Under the pieces are notes generated by a model that was given only the letters and a program-made list of their open reading frames with translations, was not told where the DNA came from and ran no database searches. Below are positions 42,390 through 51,243 of a stretch of 60,364 bases of DNA, one piece after another. Position numbers and translations under genes: made by a program. Position 1 is the first letter of the stretch. Every line of letters begins with the position of its first letter. The stretch covers positions 1 to 60,364 of the forward strand of contig JANPGC010000149.1 of assembly GCA_031423755.1 (NCBI GenBank), written 5' to 3'. The stretch comes from JANMEX01 sp031423755 (GTDB lineage: Bacteria; Pseudomonadota; Alphaproteobacteria; Rhizobiales; Rhizobiaceae).

Positions 42390-43564
42390 GATTTGCCTCC
42401 GGCGGCAGTAAGGGCCAGCGACAGGGCCTTGGTGACCAATCCGTCCGTATCGCGCCGCGCCTTGACCTGATCTAGATAGGCCGCACCTGCGGATTTTGCT
42501 GCATCCGGCAGCTTTGCGGCCTCGGCCAGCATGGCATCCAGTTCGCCGCGCCCGAGCGCAACCTCCATCCGCGCCACCAGCGCTTCCGGCGAATCGCCAG
42601 CAATGTCGCCAACCGGACGCGCCTTCACGAGATTCTTGGCGCTGTCCGCCAGCCGGTCAAGTATGCCGGCATCCGGATCAGGTACGCGTGTGGCTGAAAG
42701 CATTGCATCTGCCACATCGGAGAAGCCATTGATCAAATCCTGCCGCGACGGCACATCTGAGGCGGCAAGCGCGCGCAAAGTCTCGACATCCGGCGACGCC
42801 GGAGCAACGGTGGCGTAGGTTTCCAGCTCCGCCATGAACGGGCCGCCGCGGTCGATGGCGGCCTTGAGCCCCGAAGCGGCAATGGCAAGCGCCACTGCGC
42901 CGGAGCCATTTGCAGCGGGAGTGGCTTCCAACGCCGCGACCTTGGCGGTCAGATCCTTGAAAGCCTGCGATTGGGACGGATCAGCGATAGCACCGGGCGC
43001 GCCGTTGGACAGTGCAGCTTCAAGTGCTGCGATTTTATCTTGCAGCGCAGACAGCGCCGCAGAAGAACCGGACGCGGTCAAGGCGTCAACCTTTTGTGTG
43101 AGTTCCGATTGAGCAGCGCCAAGCGCGGTCAATGCCGCCGGGTCAATGGCCGGGGCTGCGGGCACAGCGGCAAGATTATCAACCTGCGCCTTAAGCGCCG
43201 CCAGATCAGCTGAGCCGCCGAAGGACGGCAGATAACCGCTTGCCTGAAGTCCAGCGCCTCCAACCAGCGCAATGATGCCGCCGAGGATGCCCGCGCCAAA
43301 TCTGCCAAAAAATCCTGCAGAGGAATTTGCACGCCGCGTTGACGCTGAAGACGAAGCAACTGAGCTTGAAGATGAATTTGCGTATGGCGCGGGGGCCGGT
43401 TCTGCCTCAGGCGCAGCATCTGTCACCGGCGAAGAGATGTCTTCAGCCGTCTCTTCCACTATGGTGGCGGCGTCTTCCACTTTGGCTGCGTCGGTATTTG
43501 CAGCCACGTCAATCGTGACTGGCTTTTGCTTCTTTGAATGGTTTTGGGGACCGGGCATCATCAA
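42386..43564 (-). CDS. Mitofilin/Mic60-like inner membrane protein
   Basis: 392 residues: an acidic Ala/Pro-rich N-terminus, one membrane helix near residues 88-107 (FGAGILGGIIALVGGAGL), a coiled-coil-rich middle (LAALKAQVDNLAAV... LQDKIAALEAALS... LTAKVAALE), and a C-terminal mitofilin-like domain (IDRGGPFMAELETYATVAP... LINGFSDVADAMLSATRVPDPD... VARMEVALGRGELDAMLAEAAKLPD). This position between hemD and hemY is where alphaproteobacterial homologues of mitochondrial Mic60 have been reported. It is predicted to bend or organise the inner membrane with the periplasmic side exposed. Confidence 0.88.
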   Translation of the reverse strand: MMMPGPQNHSKKQKPVTIDVAANTDAAKVEDAATIVEETAEDISSPVTDAAPEAEPAPAPYANSSSSSVASSSASTRRANSSAGFFGRFGAGILGGIIALVGGAGLQASGYLPSFGGSADLAALKAQVDNLAAVPAAPAIDPAALTALGAAQSELTQKVDALTASGSSAALSALQDKIAALEAALSNGAPGAIADPSQSQAFKDLTAKVAALEATPAANGSGAVALAIAASGLKAAIDRGGPFMAELETYATVAPASPDVETLRALAASDVPSRQDLINGFSDVADAMLSATRVPDPDAGILDRLADSAKNLVKARPVGDIAGDSPEALVARMEVALGRGELDAMLAEAAKLPDAAKSAGAAYLDQVKARRDTDGLVTKALSLALTAAGGKS

Positions 43565-43633
43565 CTCGCAGTCAGAAATCAGGTTATGAAAAGCAGTAGC
43601 GGCTTTCTTTGCCGCAACATAGTCAGCATTTCG

Positions 43634-44362
43634 TCAGACTTGTGTCAGCGCCGCCACAAGGCATTCCAAAAGCGCGTCCTCGGTCGGTGCAAAAGCCACT
43701 TTGACAGGATTGGGAAACATTTGTTCCGCAGTGTCGGCGATGCGCTGGGAGAGGCAAATTAACAAAGCGTTATCAATAGCTTGAAAGTGTTCTGCGGAGT
43801 GCGCAATTTTCGCCAGTTGGGTGGCGCAATTGACTGATGTCAGCAACACGGCACTCAAGTCACCATCCGCGCTCAAGGCTCTGATATTTTCAGTTGAGTA
43901 ACTGACTTGTATCGTATCATAAACCTCCGTTATTGAGAGGTCGGCACCCATGTCGGCGAGATTTTGCTCCAGTTCCGGGCGGCGGACGCGCCCAGCCAAA
44001 TAGAGAACAGAAATTCCCGGTTTGAGTATCTGCGAAAGCGAGTTCATCAGTCGGACGATATCGCCGCCAGTCTCTTTTACATCCAGAAACCCAGCCTCAC
44101 GGGCTGCCGCGGCGGTTACCCTTCCCGTGGCACGGACCCTGATTGTGGAGAGCGTAGCCAAAGCCTGCGCGGACAGGTGTCTAAACGCTTGAGGGCTCGT
44201 TGCAACAACAAGGTCAGGCAGCGCTTCAGGCGTGCCATGCGCCAGTGCCACAGTCTGCGTCAAAGGCATGACAACCGGATCAAACCCGAGCGCCAGAAGT
44301 CGCTCGGCAGTTCGCGCGGCACCGGGCTGCGGACGGGTAACAAGAACACGCGGTCTGTCCAT
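43634..44362 (-). CDS. hemD: Uroporphyrinogen-III synthase
   Basis: About 242 residues from ATG 44362 (MDRPRVLVTRPQPGAARTAERLLALGFD), four bases after the hemC stop. An ATG at 44392 overlapping hemC is the alternative. The two-lobed HemD pattern is seen: VVATSPQAFRHL, YLAGRVRRPELEQNL, VLLTSVNCATQLAKI, ALLICLSQRIADTAEQM and FAPTEDALLECLV. It cyclises hydroxymethylbilane with inversion of ring D. It ends 69 bp before the mic60-like gene on the same strand. Confidence 0.92.
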   Translation of the reverse strand: MDRPRVLVTRPQPGAARTAERLLALGFDPVVMPLTQTVALAHGTPEALPDLVVATSPQAFRHLSAQALATLSTIRVRATGRVTAAAAREAGFLDVKETGGDIVRLMNSLSQILKPGISVLYLAGRVRRPELEQNLADMGADLSITEVYDTIQVSYSTENIRALSADGDLSAVLLTSVNCATQLAKIAHSAEHFQAIDNALLICLSQRIADTAEQMFPNPVKVAFAPTEDALLECLVAALTQV

Positions 44363-44366
44363 CGGC

Positions 44367-45308
44367 TCAGGCCCAGGAGGCGAAAAAGTCATGGCCCGCC
44401 ATAGAGCGAATTTTGGCACCCGCGCGTTCGCCAATCAGCAACGCATCAGCAGACGGACCCACGTCTTCAACTTCATGCCAAACCGATCCATCCGGCGTCA
44501 GCACCATGCCACGGAACAATATCTGTCCGTCGGCAACCTGAGCATAACCGGCCAGCGGCGTCCGGCAATCGCCATCCAGCGCAGCAAGAAACGCCCTCTC
44601 GCATACAAGCGCATGTGTCGTCTCGGCATGGCTGATCGCGGCAAGCATCGCGCGCGCGCCGACATCGGTTTCCCTACATTCGACACAGATAGCGCCCTGT
44701 CCGGGCGCTGGTAAAAACCCTTCAAGCGGTAAAACCTCTGTCACGGCATGATCCATTCCCAGCCGCTTCAATCCGGCAAGTGCGAGCAACGTGCCGTCCA
44801 CGACGCCATCCACCACCTTTTTCAGCCGCGTCGGAACATTGCCGCGGAACATAATGATGTTGAGGTCTGGCCGAATCTTGTGGATTTGCGCCTGCCGCCG
44901 CAGCGATGAGGATCCGACAGTCGCGCCCAGCGGCAGTTCGGCAAGCATATTGACCGAACGCCCGATAAACGCGTCACGCGGATCTTCCCGCTCCAGAAAC
45001 GCCGCAAGCATCAAGCCTTCAGGCAGGCGCGTCGGCATGTCCTTGGAAGAATGGACTGCGATATCGATCGCGCCTGACAGAAGCGCGGCCTCAATCTCCA
45101 ACGTGAACAGGCCTTTGCCGCCAACTTCAGACAGCGGCCGGTCCTGAATCCGGTCGCCGCTGGTCGAAATGACAGAGATTACAAATGCCTCTTCCGGCAG
45201 GTCATGCGCCTTGGACAGGCGCGAGCGGGCCTCGTTCGCCTGATAAAGCGCCAAGGCGCTGCCGCGCGTGCCGATTTTGAGCGGGCGAACCGCCGCCGGT
45301 GTTTGCAT
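44367..45308 (-). CDS. hemC: Hydroxymethylbilane synthase (porphobilinogen deaminase)
   Basis: 313 residues. KIGTRGSALALYQANEA, SVHSSKDMPTRLPEGL, GTSSLRR-like GSSSLRRQAQI, MFRGNVPTRLKKV and the cofactor-attachment loop ALDGDCRTPLAGYA (Cys near residue 246 carries the dipyrromethane) are all intact. ATG 45308 is used; the TTG two codons upstream is not needed. It heads the minus-strand heme cluster hemC-hemD-mic60-hemY-terB and is divergent from tsaD across 106 bp, which must hold both promoters. Confidence 0.96.
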   Translation of the reverse strand: MQTPAAVRPLKIGTRGSALALYQANEARSRLSKAHDLPEEAFVISVISTSGDRIQDRPLSEVGGKGLFTLEIEAALLSGAIDIAVHSSKDMPTRLPEGLMLAAFLEREDPRDAFIGRSVNMLAELPLGATVGSSSLRRQAQIHKIRPDLNIIMFRGNVPTRLKKVVDGVVDGTLLALAGLKRLGMDHAVTEVLPLEGFLPAPGQGAICVECRETDVGARAMLAAISHAETTHALVCERAFLAALDGDCRTPLAGYAQVADGQILFRGMVLTPDGSVWHEVEDVGPSADALLIGERAGAKIRSMAGHDFFASWA

Positions 45309-45414
45309 TGCCAAAACAGTCCGTGATACCGCAGGCGCGAAACCGCGCAGGCCTATCCTCTAGCCTTACGGCCATGACAGGGCAAGTTAGGTGCGGTGCG
45401 ACGAAAGGAACCTC

Positions 45415-46494
45415 ATGCTGGTTTTGGCACTGGAAACAAGCTGCGATGAGACCGCCGCCGCCGTGGTCGAACGGCTGGAGGACGGGACTGGCCGCATCTT
45501 GTCCAATTGCATCCATTCGCAGTTTGACGACCACGCGGCCTTTGGCGGCGTCGTCCCGGAAATCGCGGCCCGCGCCCATGCCGAATTGATTGATCCTGTT
45601 GTCCGTCAGGCTCTGCAGCAATCCGGTCATGCTCTTGCAGATATGGACGCCATCGCCGCAACATCCGGTCCAGGCCTGATTGGCGGACTGATCGTTGGCG
45701 TGATGACCGCAAAGGCGATGGCGGCAGCAAGCGGCAAGCCGTTTCTCGGAGTGAACCATCTGGAAGGCCACGCGCTGACAGCGGGTCTGACGGACAACGT
45801 CCAGTTTCCATACCTGCTTCTCCTCGTCTCCGGCGGCCACACGCAAGTTCTCCTGGTGCGCGGGGTTGGCGATTATGAGCGGTGGGCGACGACGATTGAC
45901 GATGCACTGGGCGAAGCCTTTGACAAGACGGCAAAACTGCTTGGTCTGCCTTGGCCCGGCGGGCCGGAAGTCGAACGGCGTGCGAAGCTCGGCGATGGCA
46001 AGCGCTTCGATTTCCCTCGCCCGATGCGCGGTGAAAAGCGGCTGGACTTCTCATTCTCCGGTCTGAAAACCGCCGTGCGGATGGCCACGCAAACGATTGA
46101 TTTCGAAAGCGAACAGGACATCGCCGATATTTGCGGCTCATTTCAGGAGGCGGTTGCCGAGACGCTGCAAGAACGTCTTGCAAGGTCGCTCGAGCGGTTC
46201 AAGACGGAGTTTCCGGATTTGTCGGAACCGGCGCTGGTGGTGGCGGGCGGCGTTGCCGCAAATCAGCGGCTGCGCACGATGTTGACCACGCTGGCCGCCA
46301 AAAACGGCTTCCGTTTCGTCGCGCCGCCCATGGCGCTTTGCACTGACAATGCCGCAATGATCGCGTGGGCCGCCGCCTGCCGTCTGGCAAAAGGCGAAAG
46401 GGATTCTTTCGATTTGACACCGCGCCCGCGCTGGCCGCTTGATGAAAAGTCGGCAAGCATGTTCGGCTCAGGCCGCAAGGGGCCAAAGGCATGA
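45415..46494 (+). CDS. tsaD: tRNA N6-threonylcarbamoyladenosine transferase TsaD
   Basis: 359 residues. ASKHA-fold enzyme that installs t6A37 in ANN-decoding tRNAs with TsaB/TsaE. LALETSCDETAAAVV, the metal-binding HLEGH (His about 115 and 119), LLVSGGHTQVLLV, GEAFDKTAKLLGLPWPGGP, FSFSGLKTAV and CTDNAAMIAWA are all present. The start is ATG 45415 (MLVLALETSC) after AAAGGAACCTC; the frame to 45391 is not used. It overlaps gpsA (ATGA). Confidence 0.97.
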   Translation: MLVLALETSCDETAAAVVERLEDGTGRILSNCIHSQFDDHAAFGGVVPEIAARAHAELIDPVVRQALQQSGHALADMDAIAATSGPGLIGGLIVGVMTAKAMAAASGKPFLGVNHLEGHALTAGLTDNVQFPYLLLLVSGGHTQVLLVRGVGDYERWATTIDDALGEAFDKTAKLLGLPWPGGPEVERRAKLGDGKRFDFPRPMRGEKRLDFSFSGLKTAVRMATQTIDFESEQDIADICGSFQEAVAETLQERLARSLERFKTEFPDLSEPALVVAGGVAANQRLRTMLTTLAAKNGFRFVAPPMALCTDNAAMIAWAAACRLAKGERDSFDLTPRPRWPLDEKSASMFGSGRKGPKA

Positions 46495-47477
46495 TGAGAA
46501 GCGGCAAGATCACAGTGCTGGGATCAGGAGCGTGGGGCACCGCGCTGGCTCTGGCGCAAGCGCGGGCCGGGCGCAAGACAGCGCTTTGGGGCCGCAGCAC
46601 CAAAACGGCCGATGCGATCAACAAGTCTCTGCAAAATCCAGCCTATTTGCCGGGCGTGACTTTTGACGTGGCGATCGAGGCGACAACCGATGCGGAAGGA
46701 GCGTTGAAAGATGCAACGCTGATTCTCGCTGTGATCCCGGCGCAAACCTTGCGCAACGTGTTGGAAAGCCTGAGTGCCTTTGTGCCAAGAGATGTGCCAA
46801 TTATCCTGTGCGCCAAGGGCATTGAGCGCGAGACAGGCAAGCTTATGTCATCCGTCGTCAAGGACTGCCTTCCCCGTAACCCGCCCGCCGCGCTGTCAGG
46901 CCCAAGCTTCGCAACGGACGTCGCACTTGGCCTGCCGACGGCGGTGACAGTGGCGGCCAAGCACATCGAGATTGCCACAGACCTTGCATCAAACCTTTCA
47001 ACACCAACACTCCGCTGCTATTCAAGCGATGACCTGATCGGCGTTGAGGTTGGCGGGGCGTTGAAAAATGTGCTGGCGCTGGCAGCGGGCGCGGTGCGCG
47101 GCAGTGCGCTTGGAGCAAGCGCGGAAGCTGCGCTGATAACGCGCGGATTTGTCGAACTGCGCCGGATTGGCGCAGCGCTCGGCGCAAGACCGGAAACGCT
47201 GATGGGACTGTCCGGACTTGGCGATCTCATCCTCACTTGCTCTTCGCCGCAGTCGCGCAACCTGTCTTACGGCATTGCCCTCGGGCGCGGCGAAAACCTT
47301 GACGGCAGACCGTTGGCCGAAGGCATCGCCACCGCCCGCATCGCCGCCGAAGAGGCCACAAGGCTGGGCATAGAAGCGCCGATCATCACGGCAACAGCGG
47401 CAATACTGGCAGGCCAAATATCAGTTGCCGAAGCGGTGGGCGCGCTTCTGTCCCGCCCGTTGAAAAGCGAAGATTGA
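46491..47477 (+). CDS. gpsA: Glycerol-3-phosphate dehydrogenase [NAD(P)+]
   Basis: 328 residues. Makes sn-glycerol-3-phosphate from DHAP for phospholipids. VLGSGAWGTALALAQA (NAD(P) loop), ALSGPSFATDVALGLPTAV, the catalytic lysine in GGALKNVLALAAG, and LSGLGDLILTCSSPQSRN are intact. Starts at ATG 46491, inside the tsaD stop; the next codon is also ATG. Confidence 0.96.
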   Translation: MMRSGKITVLGSGAWGTALALAQARAGRKTALWGRSTKTADAINKSLQNPAYLPGVTFDVAIEATTDAEGALKDATLILAVIPAQTLRNVLESLSAFVPRDVPIILCAKGIERETGKLMSSVVKDCLPRNPPAALSGPSFATDVALGLPTAVTVAAKHIEIATDLASNLSTPTLRCYSSDDLIGVEVGGALKNVLALAAGAVRGSALGASAEAALITRGFVELRRIGAALGARPETLMGLSGLGDLILTCSSPQSRNLSYGIALGRGENLDGRPLAEGIATARIAAEEATRLGIEAPIITATAAILAGQISVAEAVGALLSRPLKSED

Positions 47478-47497
47478 ACTTTAAGAAAGGACCACCC

Positions 47498-47788
47498 ATG
47501 CTGTTCGCCCTGATCTGCACCGACAAGCCCGGCCATCTGCAAGTCCGCATGGACACACGGGCGGCGCATCTTGCGTTTCTCGAAGACCTCGGCAGCGCGA
47601 CCAAGGCCGCCGGACCGTTTCTCGGCGATGACGGCAAGCCGGTGGGCAGTCTGGTCATCATCAGTGCCGACGACAGAGCAGGCGCTGAAGCGATTGCCGC
47701 CAAAGACCCCTATGCAATTGCGGGGCTGTTTTCCTCAGTTGAAATAAAGCCGTGGAATTGGGTCATCAAGAACCCGGAGAGCGTATGA
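47498..47788 (+). CDS. YciI-like protein
   Basis: 96 residues: FALICTDKPGHLQVRMDTRAAHLAFLEDL with the conserved His, GPFLGDDGKPVGSLVII, DPYAIAGLFSSVEIKPWNWV. The dimeric ferredoxin-like fold of the YCII family is expected; the role is probably catalytic in unknown metabolism. ATG 47498 follows AAGAAAGGACCACCC, a good site. It overlaps the EVE gene. Confidence 0.9.
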   Translation: MLFALICTDKPGHLQVRMDTRAAHLAFLEDLGSATKAAGPFLGDDGKPVGSLVIISADDRAGAEAIAAKDPYAIAGLFSSVEIKPWNWVIKNPESV

Positions 47789-48216
47789 TGGCTTATTGGT
47801 TGATGAAATCCGAGCCGGATGTCTACTCATTCGATGACCTGAAAAAGGCCGGTGACAAGGGCTCTGAGTGGCACGGCGTGCGCAATTATCAGGCGCGCAA
47901 CAACATGCGGGCCATGCAGACCGGCGAGAAGGTGTTTTACTACCATTCCAACATCGGGCTGGCGATTGTCGGCGTGGCAGAGGTAATCGCGCTCTGCCAT
48001 CCGGATTCGACAACCGAAGATCATCGCTGGGAGTGCGTCGACATCAAGGCGGTCTGCGACATGCCCAAGCCCGTCTCGCGTGATGACTGCAAAGCCAACC
48101 CGAATCTTTCAGAGATGGTGCTGGTGGTGAACACGCGGCTGTCGGTGCAGCCGGTGCGCGATGAGGAATGGCAGGAAATTTGCCGCATGGGCGGGCTTGT
48201 TCCGGCTCCGAAATGA
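47785..48216 (+). CDS. EVE domain protein
   Basis: 143 residues of the EVE/PUA-like fold: YWLMKSEPDVYSFDDL, WHGVRNYQARNNMRAM, GEKVFYYHSN, VGVAEVIALCHPD and LSVQPVRDEEWQEIC. EVE domains read modified bases (m5C/hm5C in DNA or RNA) through an aromatic pocket; the ligand here is unknown. Starts ATG 47785 overlapping the YciI stop (two consecutive ATGs), and overlaps the methyltransferase gene (ATGA). Confidence 0.93.
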   Translation: MMAYWLMKSEPDVYSFDDLKKAGDKGSEWHGVRNYQARNNMRAMQTGEKVFYYHSNIGLAIVGVAEVIALCHPDSTTEDHRWECVDIKAVCDMPKPVSRDDCKANPNLSEMVLVVNTRLSVQPVRDEEWQEICRMGGLVPAPK

Positions 48217-48956
48217 ACGCAAGGCTGACGCCGGGGCCGGACTTCCGGCGTTTCATTATCGAAAACACATCCATCCAGTCGCCGCCGCATGTGCCGGAAA
48301 TCAGGCTTTACCTTGCTGACGAGGCGCACGGCCTTTGGCATCGCACCGAAGAGGAGCTTCAGTCCAGCGGCCTTGAGCCGCCATTCTGGGCATTTGCCTG
48401 GGCGGGCGGCCAAGGATTGGCAAGGCATGTGCTGGGCAATCCGGACTGTGTGCGCGGCAAGAATGTCCTCGATTTTGCCACCGGCTCCGGCCTCGTTGCC
48501 ATTGCTGCACACATGAGCGGTGCGGCGTCCATTCTCGCAGCGGACATTGATCCGTTTTCGGCGGATGCCGCGGCGTTGAATGCGGAGCTGAACGGTTTCA
48601 CACTGGAACACACTGCCGAAAATCTGGTTGCGCAGGACCGTGGCTGGGATGTGGTTCTGGCCGGTGATGTCTTCTACGATCAGGCAATGGCAGTGGTGCT
48701 GTTGCCATGGTTCGAAGAATTGGTCTCGCGTGGCACACAAATCCTGATCGGTGATCCGGGCCGCGCCTATCTGCCGAAGGACCGTCTGGAAAAGCTGTCC
48801 GAACATCAAGTGCCGGTTACCCGCGCGCTCGAAGATCAGGATGTGCGCAAGACAGTAGTTTGGAAATTTGTCTTGCGAACCCGAAAATTGAACAAACACA
48901 TAGCACTTTCAATTCAGCAATCAGACGTAAAACTTCTCGGCGGTACCCGATCATAA
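48213..48956 (+). CDS. Class I SAM methyltransferase, ETF-beta lysine methyltransferase-like
   Basis: 247 residues. PPFWAFAWAGGQGLARHVLGNP before the SAM motif GKNVLDFATGSGLVAIAAHMSGA, then ADIDPFSADAAALNAELNG and DVVLAGDVFYDQ. This matches the alphaproteobacterial ETF-beta methyltransferase/L11-methyltransferase-like group. The start is ATG 48213 overlapping EVE. The expected end of the domain is near DVRKTVVWKF; about 28 further residues (TRKLNKHIALSIQQSDVKLLGG) run on and overlap the opposite gene by 43 bp, suggesting loss of the original stop at a junction. Confidence 0.85.
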   Translation: MNARLTPGPDFRRFIIENTSIQSPPHVPEIRLYLADEAHGLWHRTEEELQSSGLEPPFWAFAWAGGQGLARHVLGNPDCVRGKNVLDFATGSGLVAIAAHMSGAASILAADIDPFSADAAALNAELNGFTLEHTAENLVAQDRGWDVVLAGDVFYDQAMAVVLLPWFEELVSRGTQILIGDPGRAYLPKDRLEKLSEHQVPVTRALEDQDVRKTVVWKFVLRTRKLNKHIALSIQQSDVKLLGGTRS

Positions 48957-49351
48957 GCAGCGGTCGCCGCATCTTTCATAAGTGAATCATCCGAAACATG
49001 CATAATCGTCACTTCAAACGGTGATACTGACGAGTCACCCGGTAGCCAGCCCGATGTGACTTCTTCCGTCAAGGCACGCTCAGTTTTACCAGCCAAAATT
49101 TCCTGCAGACCATCATGATAAACAACAGGCGGCGTTTCCAAACTGTCATTGTCGAGGAAGTAAGAGAACAATCGTCCTATATGGACCTCATGGCAGTCCT
49201 TCGGGTCTGCCTCACTAACGCGCTGCAATTCAACAATCAACTTCTGCAAGGCAGGCTTGTTCATGTAAACGGTCGCACCAAATGCACTGACGTGTGTCGT
49301 CAGCAGCTCCCCCTTGTCCGGGCGATATTCATCTTGAATTCGTGCTGCCAT
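48914..49351 (-). CDS. Hypothetical protein of unknown family
   Basis: 145 residues, mixed charged sequence without signal peptide or membrane helix. Visible features: KPALQKLIVELQRVSEADPKDCHEVHIGRLFSYFLDND and SPFEVTIMHVSDDSLMKDAATAAYDRVP. I do not recognise a family; the acidic, small, soluble character would fit an immunity-type or regulatory protein, but nothing supports that directly. Base composition is visibly less G+C-rich than its neighbours and its 3' end overlaps the methyltransferase, so it may have been acquired. Confidence 0.6.
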   Translation of the reverse strand: MAARIQDEYRPDKGELLTTHVSAFGATVYMNKPALQKLIVELQRVSEADPKDCHEVHIGRLFSYFLDNDSLETPPVVYHDGLQEILAGKTERALTEEVTSGWLPGDSSVSPFEVTIMHVSDDSLMKDAATAAYDRVPPRSFTSDC

Positions 49352-49415
49352 GTTCGCCCCTCAGGTGTAGAAACCTCGTCCTACTTTAGTCGACACCCTA
49401 CAAAGAGTTTCTATT

Positions 49416-49946
49416 CTAGTATCCAACCGAAAGCACAGTCCGCCCCGACAACCCCGGCAGCAACCGCATCAACACCTTTGCCGGTAGTGCAACACACCCT
49501 TCAGTCGGCGTCAGGCCAGGCCTTGCCACATGAATGAAAATCGCGCTACCACCGCCGCGCCTCCGTGGCATCAGGTTGAAATCCAGAACGATGACCAGAT
49601 CATAAAGCCCGTCCGCACGCCTCATCGTTTCGTGGCTGGCGGGATAGGGCAGCTCGACCGGTTGATTGTAGCACCGGTCGTCCGGCGCATCGCACCAGCC
49701 GCTTTGCGCGGTGATCCGTGCCAATCCGAGGCGCGCGACGCGAAACTGCACATGATCCGGCCGAAACCAAGCACCAGACATCCGCATCCGCCCAAGCGGC
49801 GTCGCGCCGTCACCCTCACGCTTGAGTGCCTTAATTCCACCCTTGCCAAGCGCACAGACATGAGTGCGCCCGCCGACAGTCAGCAACCCTTGCGAGACAT
49901 GCCCGGGGCGCTTCTTCACGCTGATGTGAGAGAATGTGACCCGCAT
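49416..49946 (-). CDS. L,D-transpeptidase family (YkuD) protein
   Basis: 176 residues. The catalytic motif is FIHVARPGLTPTEGCVAL, with the nucleophilic cysteine in TEGC near residue 153 and the preceding His in IHVAR. GKGGIKALKREGDGATPLGRM and CYNQPVELPY are also typical of the L,D-transpeptidase catalytic domain. No signal peptide is visible, so it may be cytosolic in this start or use an unrecognised export route. The enzyme would make 3-3 cross-links or anchor proteins to peptidoglycan. Confidence 0.88.
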   Translation of the reverse strand: MRVTFSHISVKKRPGHVSQGLLTVGGRTHVCALGKGGIKALKREGDGATPLGRMRMSGAWFRPDHVQFRVARLGLARITAQSGWCDAPDDRCYNQPVELPYPASHETMRRADGLYDLVIVLDFNLMPRRRGGGSAIFIHVARPGLTPTEGCVALPAKVLMRLLPGLSGRTVLSVGY

Positions 49947-50058
49947 TGCCGCAATTCACCCTGATTTGACCGGTTTGCGCCATACATAGCCAGCCAGCCA
50001 CCCTTTCGCCAAGCGCGAAAACAGCCTAACTTGCAAATCAAATTCGAAAGGACACTCC

Positions 50059-50742
50059 ATGGCTGCCAAAACCATCCTGCTTGTCGATGACGACAATGAT
50101 CTTCGCCAGACGCTTCTTGAGCAGTTGGCACTCTACGAGGAGTTCAGGGTGCTGGAGGCCGACAGCGCCACCAAGGGTGTGCAAGCAGCGCGCGCGGGTG
50201 TCATCGATTTGCTGATCATGGACGTCGGTCTGCCGGATATGGACGGACGCGAGGGCGTGCGGCTGCTGCGCAAGGGCGGCTTCAAGGCGCCGATCATCAT
50301 GCTAACCGGCCACGATACGGATTCAGACACAATTCTTGGCCTCGAATCAGGCGCCAACGACTATGTCACCAAACCATTCCGTTTCGCCGTGCTGCTCGCT
50401 CGCATCCGCGCGCAATTGCGCCAGCACGAAAATTCCGAGGATGTGACGCTGACCGTCGGGCAATACACGTTCAAACCGAGCCAAAAGCTTCTGATCGACA
50501 AAAAGGGCTCAAAATTGCGGCTGACGGAAAAGGAAACGGCAATCATAAAGTACCTCTACCGCGCGGGCGACAAGGTGGTCACGCGCGACATACTTCTGGA
50601 AGAGGTCTGGGGCTATAATTCCGGCGTCACCACGCACACGCTCGAAACCCACGTCTATCGCCTGCGCCAGAAGATCGAACGCGACCCTTCCAACGCCGAA
50701 ATCCTTGTGACGGAAAGCGGAGGTTACAAGCTTGTTCCGTAG
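50059..50742 (+). CDS. OmpR/PhoB-type response regulator
   Basis: 227 residues. The receiver domain has the acidic triad LVDDDND (residues 10-12), phospho-acceptor Asp55 in MDVGLPDMDG, Thr in MLTGHD and Lys105 in VTKPF. The C-terminal winged helix (LTEKETAIIKYLYRAGDKVVTRDILLEEVWG... THTLETHVYRLRQKIE) binds DNA. ATG 50059 follows GAAAGGACACTCC. No histidine kinase is adjacent, so it is an orphan. It lies 41 bp before a cyclic-nucleotide-binding protein. Confidence 0.95.
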   Translation: MAAKTILLVDDDNDLRQTLLEQLALYEEFRVLEADSATKGVQAARAGVIDLLIMDVGLPDMDGREGVRLLRKGGFKAPIIMLTGHDTDSDTILGLESGANDYVTKPFRFAVLLARIRAQLRQHENSEDVTLTVGQYTFKPSQKLLIDKKGSKLRLTEKETAIIKYLYRAGDKVVTRDILLEEVWGYNSGVTTHTLETHVYRLRQKIERDPSNAEILVTESGGYKLVP

Positions 50743-50783
50743 GGACTGGACCTATTTATTTTGGCAGTTGATCCGGAGCCGCA

Positions 50784-51239
50784 ATGGGCATTGATTCAGA
50801 CGTCTTGACGCTTTCGAAGGTGCCGCTTTTCCACGACTTCACTCCAGAGCAGCTGCGTCTGATTGCATTTGGCACCGAACATCTGACTGTGCCGAAGGGC
50901 CGCGAACTCTACCGCGAAGGGGAAACCGCCGACTGCGGGTTTGTTGTCTTGAGCGGATTGGTCAACTTGTTTGAAGACAAGGCTGCGGACCGGCGCATCA
51001 TGCACACCGCCGGGCCCGGCACACTGCTTGGCGAACTCGCACTGATCTCTGCCAACCAACGCTCGACCGGCGCGGTCGCTGCAACGGAGTGCGAAGTCAT
51101 CCGCATCTCCCGCTCACTGTTCAGGCGGGTTCTGGAAGAATATCCGGAACTCGCCGCAAAATTGCACGCCGCCATGTCCCGCCGGTTTGGCGCCTTTATT
51201 GATGACGTCACGAAACTGGAAAAGCGGTTTGGGGACTGA
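50784..51239 (+). CDS. Cyclic-nucleotide-binding domain protein without DNA-binding domain
   Basis: 151 residues: a single Crp/Fnr-type sensor domain (LSKVPLFHDFTPEQLRLIAF, GRELYREGETADCGFVVLSG, GPGTLLGELALISANQRSTGAVAATECEVIRISRS) with the phosphate-binding cassette around GELALISANQRS, followed by a short helix and no helix-turn-helix. It could sense cAMP or cGMP and act on a partner. It follows the response regulator by 41 bp and probably shares its transcript. Confidence 0.88.
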   Translation: MGIDSDVLTLSKVPLFHDFTPEQLRLIAFGTEHLTVPKGRELYREGETADCGFVVLSGLVNLFEDKAADRRIMHTAGPGTLLGELALISANQRSTGAVAATECEVIRISRSLFRRVLEEYPELAAKLHAAMSRRFGAFIDDVTKLEKRFGD

Positions 51240-51243
51240 GCCG

